From NCBI RefSeq assembly GCF_015554145.1, contig NZ_JADNHZ010000008.1, forward strand, positions 34,426 through 98,425: a DNA stretch of 64,000 nt, written 5' to 3'. Position 1 is the stretch's first letter. Every line of letters begins with the position of its first letter. The notes beneath the pieces are model-generated. The model was not told where the DNA came from. It did no database searches and worked only from the letters and a program-made list of their open reading frames with translations. Positions 1 through 8,447 of the stretch are shown piece after piece. The position numbers and the translations under genes were made by a program. The DNA is from Collinsella aerofaciens. GTDB taxonomy: Bacteria; Actinomycetota; Coriobacteriia; Coriobacteriales; Coriobacteriaceae.

Positions 1-21
1 TGCCCAAGGAGGTTATTCATC

Positions 22-1551
22 ATGAACGAGTCGTATCGCTTGGGCGAGCAATCGATTATTGCCTATCTTCAGCGACTTGCGAATGGTGTCTCGACCGCCG
101 AACTCGATGTTTCCGTGCTGCCTGCTGAGCTACGCGCCGTTGGTGAGCAACTGCAAAAGACGCATGCCATCCTGCAACAAGAGCGCCAGCTGCTTGAGTG
201 CAACGCCTATATCGATCCGCTCACCAACTTGGACAACCGTGGCGGACTCGACCGTCACGTCGAGCAGCTCTGGCGCAAAGGCGACCCCTTCACCTGCGCC
301 TATATTGACATCGACCATCTCAAGCATTGCAATGATAGGTTTGGCCACGCCGAAGGCAATCGCTATATTCTGAGCATCTGTCGCACGCTCTCCGAAACCA
401 TGGAGCACGATGAGATGCTGTTCCGTATCGGTGGAGACGAGTTTGTGCTTATCTCGCTCTCTGCAAACGAGACTGAACTCGAGCAGCGCTTGGAGCAGGT
501 ACGTGCCGGGCTGATCGAGGCGAGCTCAGGTGGCAAGGCGCCCATGATCGCTAGCTTTAGCTTTGGCTGCTCGCGCGTCAATCCACTTGCCGGCGACACG
601 CGTCGCCAGATGACGATGGATGCCGATCGCAAGATGTATCGCTATAAGCTTATGCATCGTGTGCAGCAACCGAAAGACAATGACGCGCCGCCACACCCAA
701 TTGCCGAGCAGCTTCCGTGCAACGACCGCGTATTCCAAGCGATCTCTATGAGCTCCGAGACGCGCTATCCGTTTATCCTCAATCTCGATACGGGCGAATC
801 ACAATGGTCGGTTAATGCCGTACGCGATTTTGACCTGCCCTCCCAGCATCCCTACAACTCACTCGACTTGTGGCTTGCCCGCGTTCACCCCGAGGACCGC
901 GACAACGTACGCTCCGAGCTCGACATGGTGATAAACGGTACGTGGCACTTCCACTACATGCAGTATCGCGTGATGGATGCCACCGAAGCATACGTGCTTT
1001 GCGACTGCACGGGCTACCGCTTGGACGGCACCGATACCGAGCCCAACATGTACGTGGGCATGATTATCAACCGCAGCTTGGCAGATACGACCGATTCCGT
1101 GACCGGCCTGGGCGACATCCACGCCCTGGTCAACGCCATTGGCGAAATGCGTCGCGTCGCGCGCAAGGCGGGCTTGGTCGCCATTAAAATCGACGATATC
1201 GCTCAGGTCAATGCCCGCTTTGGCTTTGATGCAGGCGACCGCGTTTTGGCGGAGAGCGCCGCCTGCCTCATGGATTGTTCGCGCGGCAAGGGTCGTCTGT
1301 TCCGCTCGACCGGACCGATGTTCGTGGCGCTTTTCGACGAATTCGATCCCGAAGAGACCGACGCGATCGCAAAGGAAATCGAGCGGTTCCTGGGCTCTCC
1401 CGTGCTCTTTGGCTCGTTTGAATATCAGCCGCCCCTTCGCGTGGCCACGCTTCATCTGGATACCGTCGACCGACAGCCCGTTTCCATTTTGAACGAGCTC
1501 AAAGTGTTGCTCGGGAAAGCCGTGCAGGTGCCAGGTACCAAACTGGATTAG
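22..1551 (+). CDS. GGDEF-domain diguanylate cyclase with PAS-like and degenerate second GGDEF domain
   Basis: Probable cytoplasmic diguanylate cyclase making cyclic di-GMP. After a short helical N-terminus, residues about 62-190 form a GGDEF domain with an intact RIGGDEF motif (GGDEF at 137-141). A PAS-like segment follows (about 240-355, with a typical VHPEDR turn). A second GGDEF-like domain (about 360-450) has lost its motif, reading STGPMF where GGDEF should be, so it is probably regulatory or a GTP-binding relic. No membrane segment or EAL domain is seen. The start at 22 follows a strong AAGGAGG at 6-12. What the PAS-like part senses is unknown. Confidence 0.85.
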   Translation: MNESYRLGEQSIIAYLQRLANGVSTAELDVSVLPAELRAVGEQLQKTHAILQQERQLLECNAYIDPLTNLDNRGGLDRHVEQLWRKGDPFTCAYIDIDHLKHCNDRFGHAEGNRYILSICRTLSETMEHDEMLFRIGGDEFVLISLSANETELEQRLEQVRAGLIEASSGGKAPMIASFSFGCSRVNPLAGDTRRQMTMDADRKMYRYKLMHRVQQPKDNDAPPHPIAEQLPCNDRVFQAISMSSETRYPFILNLDTGESQWSVNAVRDFDLPSQHPYNSLDLWLARVHPEDRDNVRSELDMVINGTWHFHYMQYRVMDATEAYVLCDCTGYRLDGTDTEPNMYVGMIINRSLADTTDSVTGLGDIHALVNAIGEMRRVARKAGLVAIKIDDIAQVNARFGFDAGDRVLAESAACLMDCSRGKGRLFRSTGPMFVALFDEFDPEETDAIAKEIERFLGSPVLFGSFEYQPPLRVATLHLDTVDRQPVSILNELKVLLGKAVQVPGTKLD

Positions 1552-1625
1552 CACCACGCCCGCACCGCCTCCCCCATCGTGCGATAATCCTCTGCAGAAG
1601 TCACCAACAGCAGAGGGAGTTTGTG

Positions 1626-2249
1626 ATGAAGGTTCTTTTGGTCAATGGCAGCCCCAAGGCAAACGGCAACACCGCTCGCGCGCTCGCCGAAGTCGCCGAG
1701 CAACTTAAAGCCGAGGGCATCGACAGCGAGGTATTCCAACTGGGCGCCAAGCCCATCCGCGACTGCATCGGTTGCGGTCAGTGCGGCAAGCTTGGCGGTC
1801 GCTGCACCTTTGACGACGACGTGGTGAACGAGCTCATCGCTGCCGCCGAGCAGGCAGATGGCTTTGTCTTTGGCTCCCCCGTCTACTATGCGCATCCCAG
1901 CGGACGCATCCTCTCGGCTCTCGACCGCGCATTCTATGCTGGCAGCAAGGCCTTTGTGCACAAGCCGGGTGCCGCGGTCGCCGTCGCCCGTCGCGGCGGC
2001 ACGTCGACCACCTTCGATGTACTCAACAAATACTTCACTATCAACCAGATGCCCGTGGTGGCCTCCACATACTGGAACAACGTCTTTGGTGCCATGCCGG
2101 GCGAGGCCGCCCAGGATGCCGAAGGCCTTGCCACCATGCGAAACATCGGCAAAAACATGGCCTGGCTCCTGCACTGTATCGAAGCTGGACAGGCAGCCGG
2201 CATCGACGCCCCCGAAGCAGATCGCGAGCGCACCAACTTCATTCGATAA
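1626..2249 (+). CDS. flavodoxin family / NADPH-dependent FMN reductase-like protein
   Basis: A 207-residue flavodoxin-fold oxidoreductase of the iron-sulfur-flavoprotein type. The N-terminus reads LLVNGSPKANGNT, the FMN phosphate-binding loop of this family. A cysteine cluster CIGCGQC near residue 48 is followed by a further Cys, a pattern typical of Isf-like proteins, though whether it holds a cluster is not certain. The segment FGSPVYYAHPSG matches the second FMN-contact region. ATG at 1626 is chosen over the in-frame GTG at 1623 because AGAGGGAG at 1612-1619 then has better spacing. Electron donor and acceptor cannot be told from sequence. Confidence 0.85.
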   Translation: MKVLLVNGSPKANGNTARALAEVAEQLKAEGIDSEVFQLGAKPIRDCIGCGQCGKLGGRCTFDDDVVNELIAAAEQADGFVFGSPVYYAHPSGRILSALDRAFYAGSKAFVHKPGAAVAVARRGGTSTTFDVLNKYFTINQMPVVASTYWNNVFGAMPGEAAQDAEGLATMRNIGKNMAWLLHCIEAGQAAGIDAPEADRERTNFIR

Positions 2250-2403
2250 GTCCAGCGGTGGTCACCTCGATGTTCTATCAATGTCAGCGATAAGCCAGTT
2301 GATGAGGCAAGGTGCCTTGAAAGAGGAGGGCGCTGAGCTTTTACCCGCGCCCGACGATTGAAAGGCAGATTGACCATCAGATGGCTTTGCAGCGTCGAGG
2401 TGA

Positions 2404-2425
2404 CCGCCGTTCGTTAGAACGGCGG
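2404..2425 (+). promoter_or_regulatory. perfect 9-bp hairpin just before the ArsC-like gene
   Basis: CCGCCGTTC (2404-2412) and GAACGGCGG (2417-2425) form a perfect stem with a GTTA loop. The ATG of the next gene lies 8 bases further on. There is no T-run after it, so it is a poor intrinsic terminator in this direction. The only purine-rich stretch before that ATG, GGCGGAAC, sits in the hairpin, so it could mask the ribosome site. Confidence 0.45.
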
Positions 2426-2433
2426 AACATTAT

Positions 2434-2775
2434 ATGAATATCCAGATTTTTGGCACCAAAAAGTCCTTCGATACCAAGAAGGCCCAGCGCTTCTTCAAAG
2501 AGCGTCGCATCAAGGTGCAGTTTATTGACCTAAAGGAAAAGGAGATGAGCAAGGGCGAGCTCACGAGCGTGATGCAGGCAGTCGGCGGCATCGACAAGCT
2601 ACTCAACCCCAAAGCCAAGGACGAGGAGATGCTCGCGCTCATCCAGCACCTTACCCCCAGCCAGCGCTTCGATAAGTTGCTCGAGAATCAGCAGGTCCTG
2701 GCCGAGCCCATTGTGCGCAACGGCAAGAAGGCAACCGTCGGCTATTGCCCGGACGTGTGGGGAGCCTGGGAGTAG
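2434..2775 (+). CDS. ArsC/Spx-fold protein lacking the N-terminal redox cysteine
   Basis: A 113-residue protein of the ArsC/YffB/Spx family. The N-terminus IQIFGTKKSFDTKKAQRFF aligns with the family's active-site loop. The cysteine usual at the start of the CX3-type motif is replaced by Ser, and the only Cys in the protein is near residue 106. The C-terminal half keeps the typical LAEPIVRNGKKATVGYCPDVW segment (Arg-Asn-Gly loop). Arsenate reductase activity is therefore unlikely; it may be a regulator or a glutathione-independent relative. The gene is preceded by a hairpin and has no strong Shine-Dalgarno. Confidence 0.8.
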   Translation: MNIQIFGTKKSFDTKKAQRFFKERRIKVQFIDLKEKEMSKGELTSVMQAVGGIDKLLNPKAKDEEMLALIQHLTPSQRFDKLLENQQVLAEPIVRNGKKATVGYCPDVWGAWE

Positions 2776-2861
2776 CCTGTGTTATTTGCCGGCGCGTGGG
2801 TATAAGAGCAGGCGTTTGGCATAAGATTCAACTGTAAGCCATGTCTAACAAAGGAGGGCAC

Positions 2862-3992
2862 ATGCCCAACAAACCCGTGAAGATCATCATGCTTACCGGA
2901 TACCTCGGTGCCGGCAAGACCACGCTGCTCAACCACATCCTCGCTAACGACGGCGGCATCCGCGCCGCCGTGATCGTCAACGATATCGGCGAGATCAACG
3001 TCGACGCCAGCCTCATCGCCGACGGCGGCCTTTCCGAGACCGACGACCTCATCCCGCTCACCAACGGCTGCATCTGCTGTACGCTTTCGGATGACCTGGC
3101 CAACCAGCTGCAGGGCATCGCCGATTCGGGCAAGTTCGACTACATCATCATCGAGGCATCGGGCATTTGCGAGCCCATCCCCATCGCCTACACCATCTCG
3201 AGCTTCTGCGACGAGGCCAAGGTAGGCGGCGAGCCCAAGCTCGCGCTCGATAACATCGTGGCCGTGGTCGACTGTGCCCGCATGTACGACGAGTTCAACG
3301 GCGGTCGCGACCTGCTGGCTGAGGATATCGACGAGGACGACATCGAAAGCCTGCTCATCCAGCAGATTGAATTCTGCTCCACGCTGATCCTCAACAAGAC
3401 CGACACCGTGACGCCTGAGCAGATCGCCGAGCTCAAGGCCATCGTGCGCAGCCTGCAGAAGGACGCCGTGATCGTCGAGGCGCAAAACGGCGAGGTTCCC
3501 ATGGAGGAGCTGCTCGACACCGACCGCTTCGACTTTATGCGCGCCTACAACTCCGCCGCTTGGATCGAGGCCATGGAGCATCCCGAGGAGCACGACGACC
3601 CCGAGGTGCTCGAGTACGACATCGAGACCTTTGTGTACTCGCGCCGCAAGCCGTTTGACCTGCAGAAGTTCACCGATTTTGTTGAGCAGGAGTGGCCCGA
3701 CGAGGTCATCCGCGTCAAGGGTCCGCTGTGGCAGACCGGCGATCCGGACATGTGCTACATGTTTGAGCAGGCCGGCCACCAGATGCGTCTGATGGAGAAC
3801 GGCCTGTTTGTCGACTCGGCGCCCGAGGGCGAGAAGCAGAAGATCATCGACGAGAACCCTGAGATCATGCAGATTTGGGACGACGAGACGGGCGACCGCA
3901 TGACGAGCCTGTGCATCATCGGCCGTCACATGGACAAGGATGCGCTCATCGCCTCCCTCGATGCCTGCCTGACCGACTGGCACCGCGCCTAG
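2862..3992 (+). CDS. CobW/COG0523 family G3E GTPase, probable metallochaperone
   Basis: A 376-residue G3E P-loop GTPase. Walker A reads GYLGAGKTT (residues about 13-21), the family metal-binding motif CICC is at 70-73, and the guanine-specificity motif NKTD follows. The C-terminal third resembles the CobW_C domain. Family members deliver Zn, Co or other metals to client enzymes in the cytoplasm. No Zur box or client gene is obvious nearby, so the metal is not assigned. ATG at 2862 is preferred to 2841 because AAGGAGGG (2851-2858) precedes it directly. Confidence 0.88.
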   Translation: MPNKPVKIIMLTGYLGAGKTTLLNHILANDGGIRAAVIVNDIGEINVDASLIADGGLSETDDLIPLTNGCICCTLSDDLANQLQGIADSGKFDYIIIEASGICEPIPIAYTISSFCDEAKVGGEPKLALDNIVAVVDCARMYDEFNGGRDLLAEDIDEDDIESLLIQQIEFCSTLILNKTDTVTPEQIAELKAIVRSLQKDAVIVEAQNGEVPMEELLDTDRFDFMRAYNSAAWIEAMEHPEEHDDPEVLEYDIETFVYSRRKPFDLQKFTDFVEQEWPDEVIRVKGPLWQTGDPDMCYMFEQAGHQMRLMENGLFVDSAPEGEKQKIIDENPEIMQIWDDETGDRMTSLCIIGRHMDKDALIASLDACLTDWHRA

Positions 3993-4031
3993 GTTTATCC
4001 AAGCGGGCATTTTTCCGCCTACGTAACCGCC

Positions 4032-4072
4032 AAACCACCACGAAGGTGCCTGTCCCCTTCGTGGTGGTTTTT
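4032..4072 (+). terminator. intrinsic terminator after the CobW-family gene
   Basis: A perfect 15-bp stem (4032-4046 with 4056-4070) around a 9-base loop TGCCTGTCC is followed by further T residues. It lies between the CobW stop at 3992 and the trmL start at 4094. The loop resembles the core of the dispersed TGTCCC palindromes in this window. Confidence 0.85.
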
Positions 4073-4093
4073 CGTTCTGAGCCAAGGAGATTC

Positions 4094-4693
4094 ATGTTCA
4101 ACATTGTGCTGTATGCGCCCGAGATTCCGGCCAATACGGGCAATATCGGCCGTACCTGCGTGGTCACCGGCGCCCGCCTACATCTGGTGGAGCCGCTGGG
4201 CTTTTCGCTCGATGACAAGACGGTACGTCGCGCCGGCCTGGGCTACTGGCAAAACTTGGACGTGGCGACCTATGCCGGCTGGGAGGATTTCCTTGCACGC
4301 AGCGGCCTCTCCCCCGCCGACGAGCGCCTGCATCTGCTGACCAAAAAGGCACGCCGCACCTATGCGCAGAGTACCTACCGCGATGGCGACTACTTGGTCT
4401 TTGGCAGCGAGAGCTCGGGCATTCCCGAGCCGCTGCTTGCCGCGGCGCCCGAGCGCTGCGAACGCATCCCCATGTTGCGCGATTGCGATTCGCTTGACAA
4501 CGCCGAGGCCTGGGAAGCCCACGAGGAATCGCTCGGACATACCGAGGACAGCCACAAAGCCATCCTTCAACAGGATATCTGCGGCAACTTCGTCGACCCG
4601 GACGACTACCGCATCAGCGCACTCAACCTCTCCAACAGCGCTGCTATCGTCCTCTACGAGGCCCTGCGCCAAACAGGCTTTCCGGGAATGTGA
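4094..4693 (+). CDS. trmL: tRNA (cytidine/uridine-34-2'-O)-methyltransferase TrmL
   Basis: A SPOUT-class methyltransferase that 2'-O-methylates the wobble base of tRNA-Leu. The family start FNIVLYAPEIPANTGNIGRTC is intact, followed by the conserved LVEPLGFSLDDKTVRRAGLGYW region and a C-terminal knot segment ending LNLSNSAAIVLYEALRQ. At 199 residues it is longer than the usual 155-165; the extra length is an insertion before the C-terminal knot motif. ATG 4094 has AAGGAGA at 4084-4090. The stop codon lies inside a palindromic repeat shared with the convergent gene. Confidence 0.93.
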   Translation: MFNIVLYAPEIPANTGNIGRTCVVTGARLHLVEPLGFSLDDKTVRRAGLGYWQNLDVATYAGWEDFLARSGLSPADERLHLLTKKARRTYAQSTYRDGDYLVFGSESSGIPEPLLAAAPERCERIPMLRDCDSLDNAEAWEAHEESLGHTEDSHKAILQQDICGNFVDPDDYRISALNLSNSAAIVLYEALRQTGFPGM

Positions 4694-4719
4694 CCAAGGA
4701 ACTGTCCCTTTGTCACATT
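4687..4719. repeat. dispersed palindromic repeat, family A copy 1
   Basis: A 33-bp imperfect palindrome: TGTGACCAAGGAACTGTCC then CTTTGTCACA. It covers the trmL stop codon and ends 3 bp before the stop of the convergent uvrA-like gene. Near-identical copies are at 8415, 45840 and 47224. It may act as a two-way terminator between the genes and is REP-like in form. Confidence 0.85.
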
Positions 4720-4722
4720 CGG

Positions 4723-7203
4723 TTAGAGGTAGCGACCGGTGATGCTCTTGGAGCAGGCCGCGATGTCGCCCGGCGTGCCGGCGCAGACGACTCGCCCGCC
4801 CGCATCGCCACCGCCCGGGCCCATATCGATCACATAATCGGCATTACGGATAAGGTCGAGATCGTGTTCGATCACGACAACTGTGGCGCCCTTGGCGACG
4901 AGGCCGTCAAACACACCCAGCAACACCTGAACATCGAGCGGATGCAGGCCGATCGTGGGCTCGTCAAATACGAATACGGCATCGTCCTGCACGCGGCCCA
5001 TCTCGCTCGCAAGCTTAAGACGCTGCGCCTCGCCGCCCGAAAGCGCCGGCGTGGGCTCACCGAGCGTGAGATAACCCAAGCCCAGGTCGTGCAAGGTCTG
5101 CAAGCGCGCCTGTACCTTTTTGAGTCCCAGCGTGGCGTCGAGGGCCTCGTCCACACTCATGTCCATGAGCTGCGGCAACGTCAGTAAGCTCCCGTCCTTG
5201 CCCTCGCGATGGATATGCGAAGCCGCGTCTGCATAACGTGAGCCGCGACATGCCGGACAGACGATCTCGACATCGGGCAAAAACTGCACGTCGAGCGATA
5301 TCGAGCCCGTGCCATCGCACGTAGGGCAGCGCAGAGTGCCAGTGTTGTAGCTAAAGGCGCCCGCCTTGTAGCCGGCTGCCTTGGCCTCGGGCGTACGGGC
5401 GAAGGCGCGACGCAGCTCGTCATGGATGTCGGCATAAGTCGCTACCGTCGAGCGCACGTTGGCACCGATGGGCGTGGCGTCAATCAGGTTGGCGCGAGCA
5501 ATGCCTTCGGCATCGACCCAACGCACGTGCCCCGGCAGGCGCTCGCCGGCTGCCTGCGCCTTGAGTGCCGGAATGAGCGTCTCGAGCACCAACGTCGTCT
5601 TGCCCGAACCCGAAACGCCCGTCACCGCGACCAAGCGACCGCGCGGGATATCGACTTCGAGCGGCTTGACGGTATGAATGGTATCGGTCGCCATGCGGAT
5701 ATGGCCCTGGTCGAACATTTCGTCGTCAGCCACCTGCGGCCGCAAGCGCTTGGACTCTGCGCGCAAAAACGGCGCGATGCGGCTGCCCTGCGATTGTTCG
5801 ACCTCGTCCACCGTACCTGCAGCGATAACATTACCGCCGCCTGCTCCGGCAACGGGGCCCATCTCGACCAGATAGTCAGCTTCCGCTAGAACGCGCGTAT
5901 CGTGATCAACAACAACCACGGTGTTGCCGTCATCCACCAGATCGCGCATTACGCCCACCAAGCCGTCGACATTGGCAGGATGCAAGCCAATCGAGGGCTC
6001 ATCGAGTACATAAAGCACGCCCGTCGATCGGTTGCGCACCACGCGGGCGAGCTGCACACGCTGGCGCTCACCCGTGGAGAGCGTAGCACCGGCGCGGTCG
6101 AGCGAGAGGTAATCGAGCCCCAGGTCGACCAGGCGACGAGCCGTGCTCAAAAACGAATCGCAGATATCCGCTGCCATGGGCTGCATCTCGGCCGGCAAGG
6201 ATGCGGGCACCCCGCGCACCCACTCAATCGCCTCACCCAACGTCATGGCCGCGGCCTGTGCCAGATTGATACCGCGCACCTGGGGCTGGCGCGCAACCTC
6301 GGAGAGACGCGTGCCGCCGCAGTCACGGCACGGGCCCTCGCGCAAAAAGCGAGCCACGCGCTTGAGGCCTTTGTCGTCCTTAACCTTGGCGAGCGCATTC
6401 TCAACGGTATAGACAGCGTTGTAATAGGTGAAGTCGAGCGGCGTGGCGCCCTCGCCGTTTTTGGGAACGTAGAGAATGTGCTTCTTAACCGCCGGGCCAT
6501 GGAACACGATATCGCGCTCGGCGGGCGTGAGCTGGTTAAACGGTACGTCGGTGCGTACGCCCATCTCGCCGGCAACCTGCTTCATCAGATCCCACATGAG
6601 CGTACCCCAGGGAAGCACTGCGCCCTCATTGATAGTCTTTGACTCGTCGGGCACCAGACTCGCCTCGTCCACCTCGCGCATGACACCGGTGCCGCCACAG
6701 GTGGGGCATGCACCGCCGCTATTGAAAGCCAAATCCTCGGCACTCGGCGCGTAGAACTCGCGGCCGCATGTCGAACACGTGAGCGACAGGCCTGCGGCCA
6801 CGTTAAGGCTCGGCTCCACACGCGCCCCGCAATGTGGGCACACGTGATGGGCACAGCGGCTAAAGAGCAAACGCAGACTGTTGTTGAGCTCGGTCATGGT
6901 GCCAAAGGTCGAGCGTACGCCTGGCACACTAGGGCGCTGATGCAACGCGAGCGCCGCCGGCACGTGCAGCACTTCATCCACCTGAGCGTGCTCGGCCTGC
7001 GTCAGGCGACGTCGAGTATAGGTGCTGAGCGCCTCCAGGTAACGGCGCGAGCCCTCGGCATAAAGAACTCCCAGCGCCAGCGAGCTCTTGCCCGAGCCCG
7101 ACACGCCGGCAATGCCCACGAGCCTCCCCAGCGGAATATCGATATCGATGTCCTTGAGATTGTGGACACGTGCACCGCGCACCTCGATAGCCTGCGGGCT
7201 CAT
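4723..7203 (-). CDS. UvrA-like ABC ATPase, short form without the UvrB-binding insert
   Basis: An 826-residue tandem ABC ATPase of the UvrA family, shorter than the usual 940. It has two Walker A motifs (GVSGSGKSSL and GVSGSGKTTL), two signature motifs (LSTGERQR and LSGGEAQR) and the family zinc-finger cysteines (CPHCG, CSTCG, CPTCGGTG, CRDCGGT, CPTCDGTG, CPACRG). The first finger region follows the first Walker A closely, leaving little room for the UvrB-interaction domain; such UvrA2-type paralogues act in DNA-damage or drug tolerance. ATG 7203 is chosen (AAAGGTG upstream), 25 bp after the AAA gene, probably one operon. Confidence 0.88.
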   Translation of the reverse strand: MSPQAIEVRGARVHNLKDIDIDIPLGRLVGIAGVSGSGKSSLALGVLYAEGSRRYLEALSTYTRRRLTQAEHAQVDEVLHVPAALALHQRPSVPGVRSTFGTMTELNNSLRLLFSRCAHHVCPHCGARVEPSLNVAAGLSLTCSTCGREFYAPSAEDLAFNSGGACPTCGGTGVMREVDEASLVPDESKTINEGAVLPWGTLMWDLMKQVAGEMGVRTDVPFNQLTPAERDIVFHGPAVKKHILYVPKNGEGATPLDFTYYNAVYTVENALAKVKDDKGLKRVARFLREGPCRDCGGTRLSEVARQPQVRGINLAQAAAMTLGEAIEWVRGVPASLPAEMQPMAADICDSFLSTARRLVDLGLDYLSLDRAGATLSTGERQRVQLARVVRNRSTGVLYVLDEPSIGLHPANVDGLVGVMRDLVDDGNTVVVVDHDTRVLAEADYLVEMGPVAGAGGGNVIAAGTVDEVEQSQGSRIAPFLRAESKRLRPQVADDEMFDQGHIRMATDTIHTVKPLEVDIPRGRLVAVTGVSGSGKTTLVLETLIPALKAQAAGERLPGHVRWVDAEGIARANLIDATPIGANVRSTVATYADIHDELRRAFARTPEAKAAGYKAGAFSYNTGTLRCPTCDGTGSISLDVQFLPDVEIVCPACRGSRYADAASHIHREGKDGSLLTLPQLMDMSVDEALDATLGLKKVQARLQTLHDLGLGYLTLGEPTPALSGGEAQRLKLASEMGRVQDDAVFVFDEPTIGLHPLDVQVLLGVFDGLVAKGATVVVIEHDLDLIRNADYVIDMGPGGGDAGGRVVCAGTPGDIAACSKSITGRYL

Positions 7204-7228
7204 CTTCTGTTCCGTCACCTTTATCACC

Positions 7229-8347
7229 CTACTCATGCCATAAAACGCGGTCGCGGATATACTCGCCCAGCATGGGCACGGTAAACCGCACAAGGCCGTA
7301 TCCGGCGGCCTCGATGACGCGCTCGCGAATCAGGCTTGCGCGATATTTACTCGCCCAGCTCTGAGTGCGATCGCAGCGCTCAATGATATCCGCCATGCGC
7401 GTCGGCTTACCCTCGTCAGTAGCCATGGCCTCGATAAAAAGGCGCTGTGGACTGCGCAGCCCGTAATACAGGGGCGCATCGACCGCTTCGTAGAACTCGG
7501 AGACGGCATCCGCATGGCCATCCTCGACATCGCGTCTTTCAATGACTCGCGAGTTGCGTCGGACAGCAGAGCGCCACATGTAATATCCCACCAGCTGAAC
7601 CATATAGGGATGCCCCATGCTCTTGTGTGCCGCAAGGTCCGCCGTCTCCGCGTCAACGCAAAGGCCAGAGTCTTTAACCGTCTGGATATATGAATCGCGC
7701 ACCTTGGGCAAAGATATCGCCCCCAGCGTACGCTGCTGGGCACGCCGCAAAAACGTCACGCTCGGCTCTTCGAGCAGATCGTCAACCATACTGGGTAAGC
7801 CGGCGAACACCAGCGTAAGACCGCGCTGGTCGCTATCGGACAAGCCCGTGGCATCCTGATCTCCGAGCACCTGCTGATAGAGAACGGCAAGAGCCGCCAG
7901 CTCCTCGATAGACGCAGATTGTGCCTCGTCAATCGCAAACAGGATGCCCTTGCCTGGACCGAGCTTCTTGAGACGCTCGTCGACCAGCCCTCGCAACGTC
8001 TCGCCCTTTGCTCGCGCCGCCTCGACCGACATTCGACCAAACGACGGACCGAACTCCATTGACGTCACAACGGGTTTATTCGAGCGAAGCGCGTCGGCCA
8101 AGCGGTCGCATAAGCCAAGCGAAGCGGAATCGGAGACAACCGCCCATCCGCGTTCGCCGGCCAGACGTTGCAGCTCCCTCAGGAGAACCGTCTTGCCACA
8201 GCCGCGGTTTCCCGTAATGAGCATGAGCCTGCCCGGCGCTCCGGCGCCGTTATCGAGCCCTTCCTCGAAATCTTCAATGACCGACTCGCGACCGATGAGT
8301 ATCGGGGGCCGCTTGCCTGCCGTTGGCTTAAAGGGATTTGGATTCAT
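7229..8347 (-). CDS. AAA+ ATP-binding protein (AAA_16/ORC-like)
   Basis: A 372-residue P-loop ATPase. Walker A is GNRGCGKTVLL (near residue 48) and Walker B is ILFAIDEAQ (near 155). It has an ORC/AAA_16-like layout with a C-terminal winged-helix-like part (IERCDRTQSWASKYRASLIRE). Function unknown; related proteins couple a DNA-binding tail to ATP hydrolysis. It lies upstream of and close to the short UvrA, so the two are probably co-transcribed. Three tandem TTATACC repeats precede its start, a likely operator. Confidence 0.8.
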   Translation of the reverse strand: MNPNPFKPTAGKRPPILIGRESVIEDFEEGLDNGAGAPGRLMLITGNRGCGKTVLLRELQRLAGERGWAVVSDSASLGLCDRLADALRSNKPVVTSMEFGPSFGRMSVEAARAKGETLRGLVDERLKKLGPGKGILFAIDEAQSASIEELAALAVLYQQVLGDQDATGLSDSDQRGLTLVFAGLPSMVDDLLEEPSVTFLRRAQQRTLGAISLPKVRDSYIQTVKDSGLCVDAETADLAAHKSMGHPYMVQLVGYYMWRSAVRRNSRVIERRDVEDGHADAVSEFYEAVDAPLYYGLRSPQRLFIEAMATDEGKPTRMADIIERCDRTQSWASKYRASLIRERVIEAAGYGLVRFTVPMLGEYIRDRVLWHE

Positions 8348-8380
8348 GTCGGCCTCCTCGGATTGGCAAACCCTTGTAAT

Positions 8381-8410
8381 AGTTATACCAACTTATACCG
8401 AGTTATACCA
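8381..8410 (-). promoter_or_regulatory. three tandem 10-bp repeats upstream of the AAA gene
   Basis: Read on the plus strand, AGTTATACCA, ACTTATACCG and AGTTATACCA run head to tail with an exact 10-bp period. All start sites would face one side of the helix, as in a cooperative operator or iteron. On the coding strand the units read GGTATAA, which could also hold a -10 box. They lie 34-63 bp before the AAA gene start at 8347. Confidence 0.6.
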
Positions 8411-8414
8411 ATAG

Positions 8415-8447
8415 CATGTGACAGAGGAACTGTCCCTTTGTCACATG
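8415..8447. repeat. dispersed palindromic repeat, family A copy 2
   Basis: CATGTGACAGAGGAACTGT then CCCTTTGTCACATG, the same palindrome as at 4687. It overlaps the stop codon of the Tet(M)-like gene (8441-8443). Confidence 0.85.

Noticed and set aside
1858..2361. Open frame extending beyond the flavodoxin-like gene on the plus strand
   Set aside because: Most of it is another frame of the flavodoxin-like gene; the last 35 codons have no family features.
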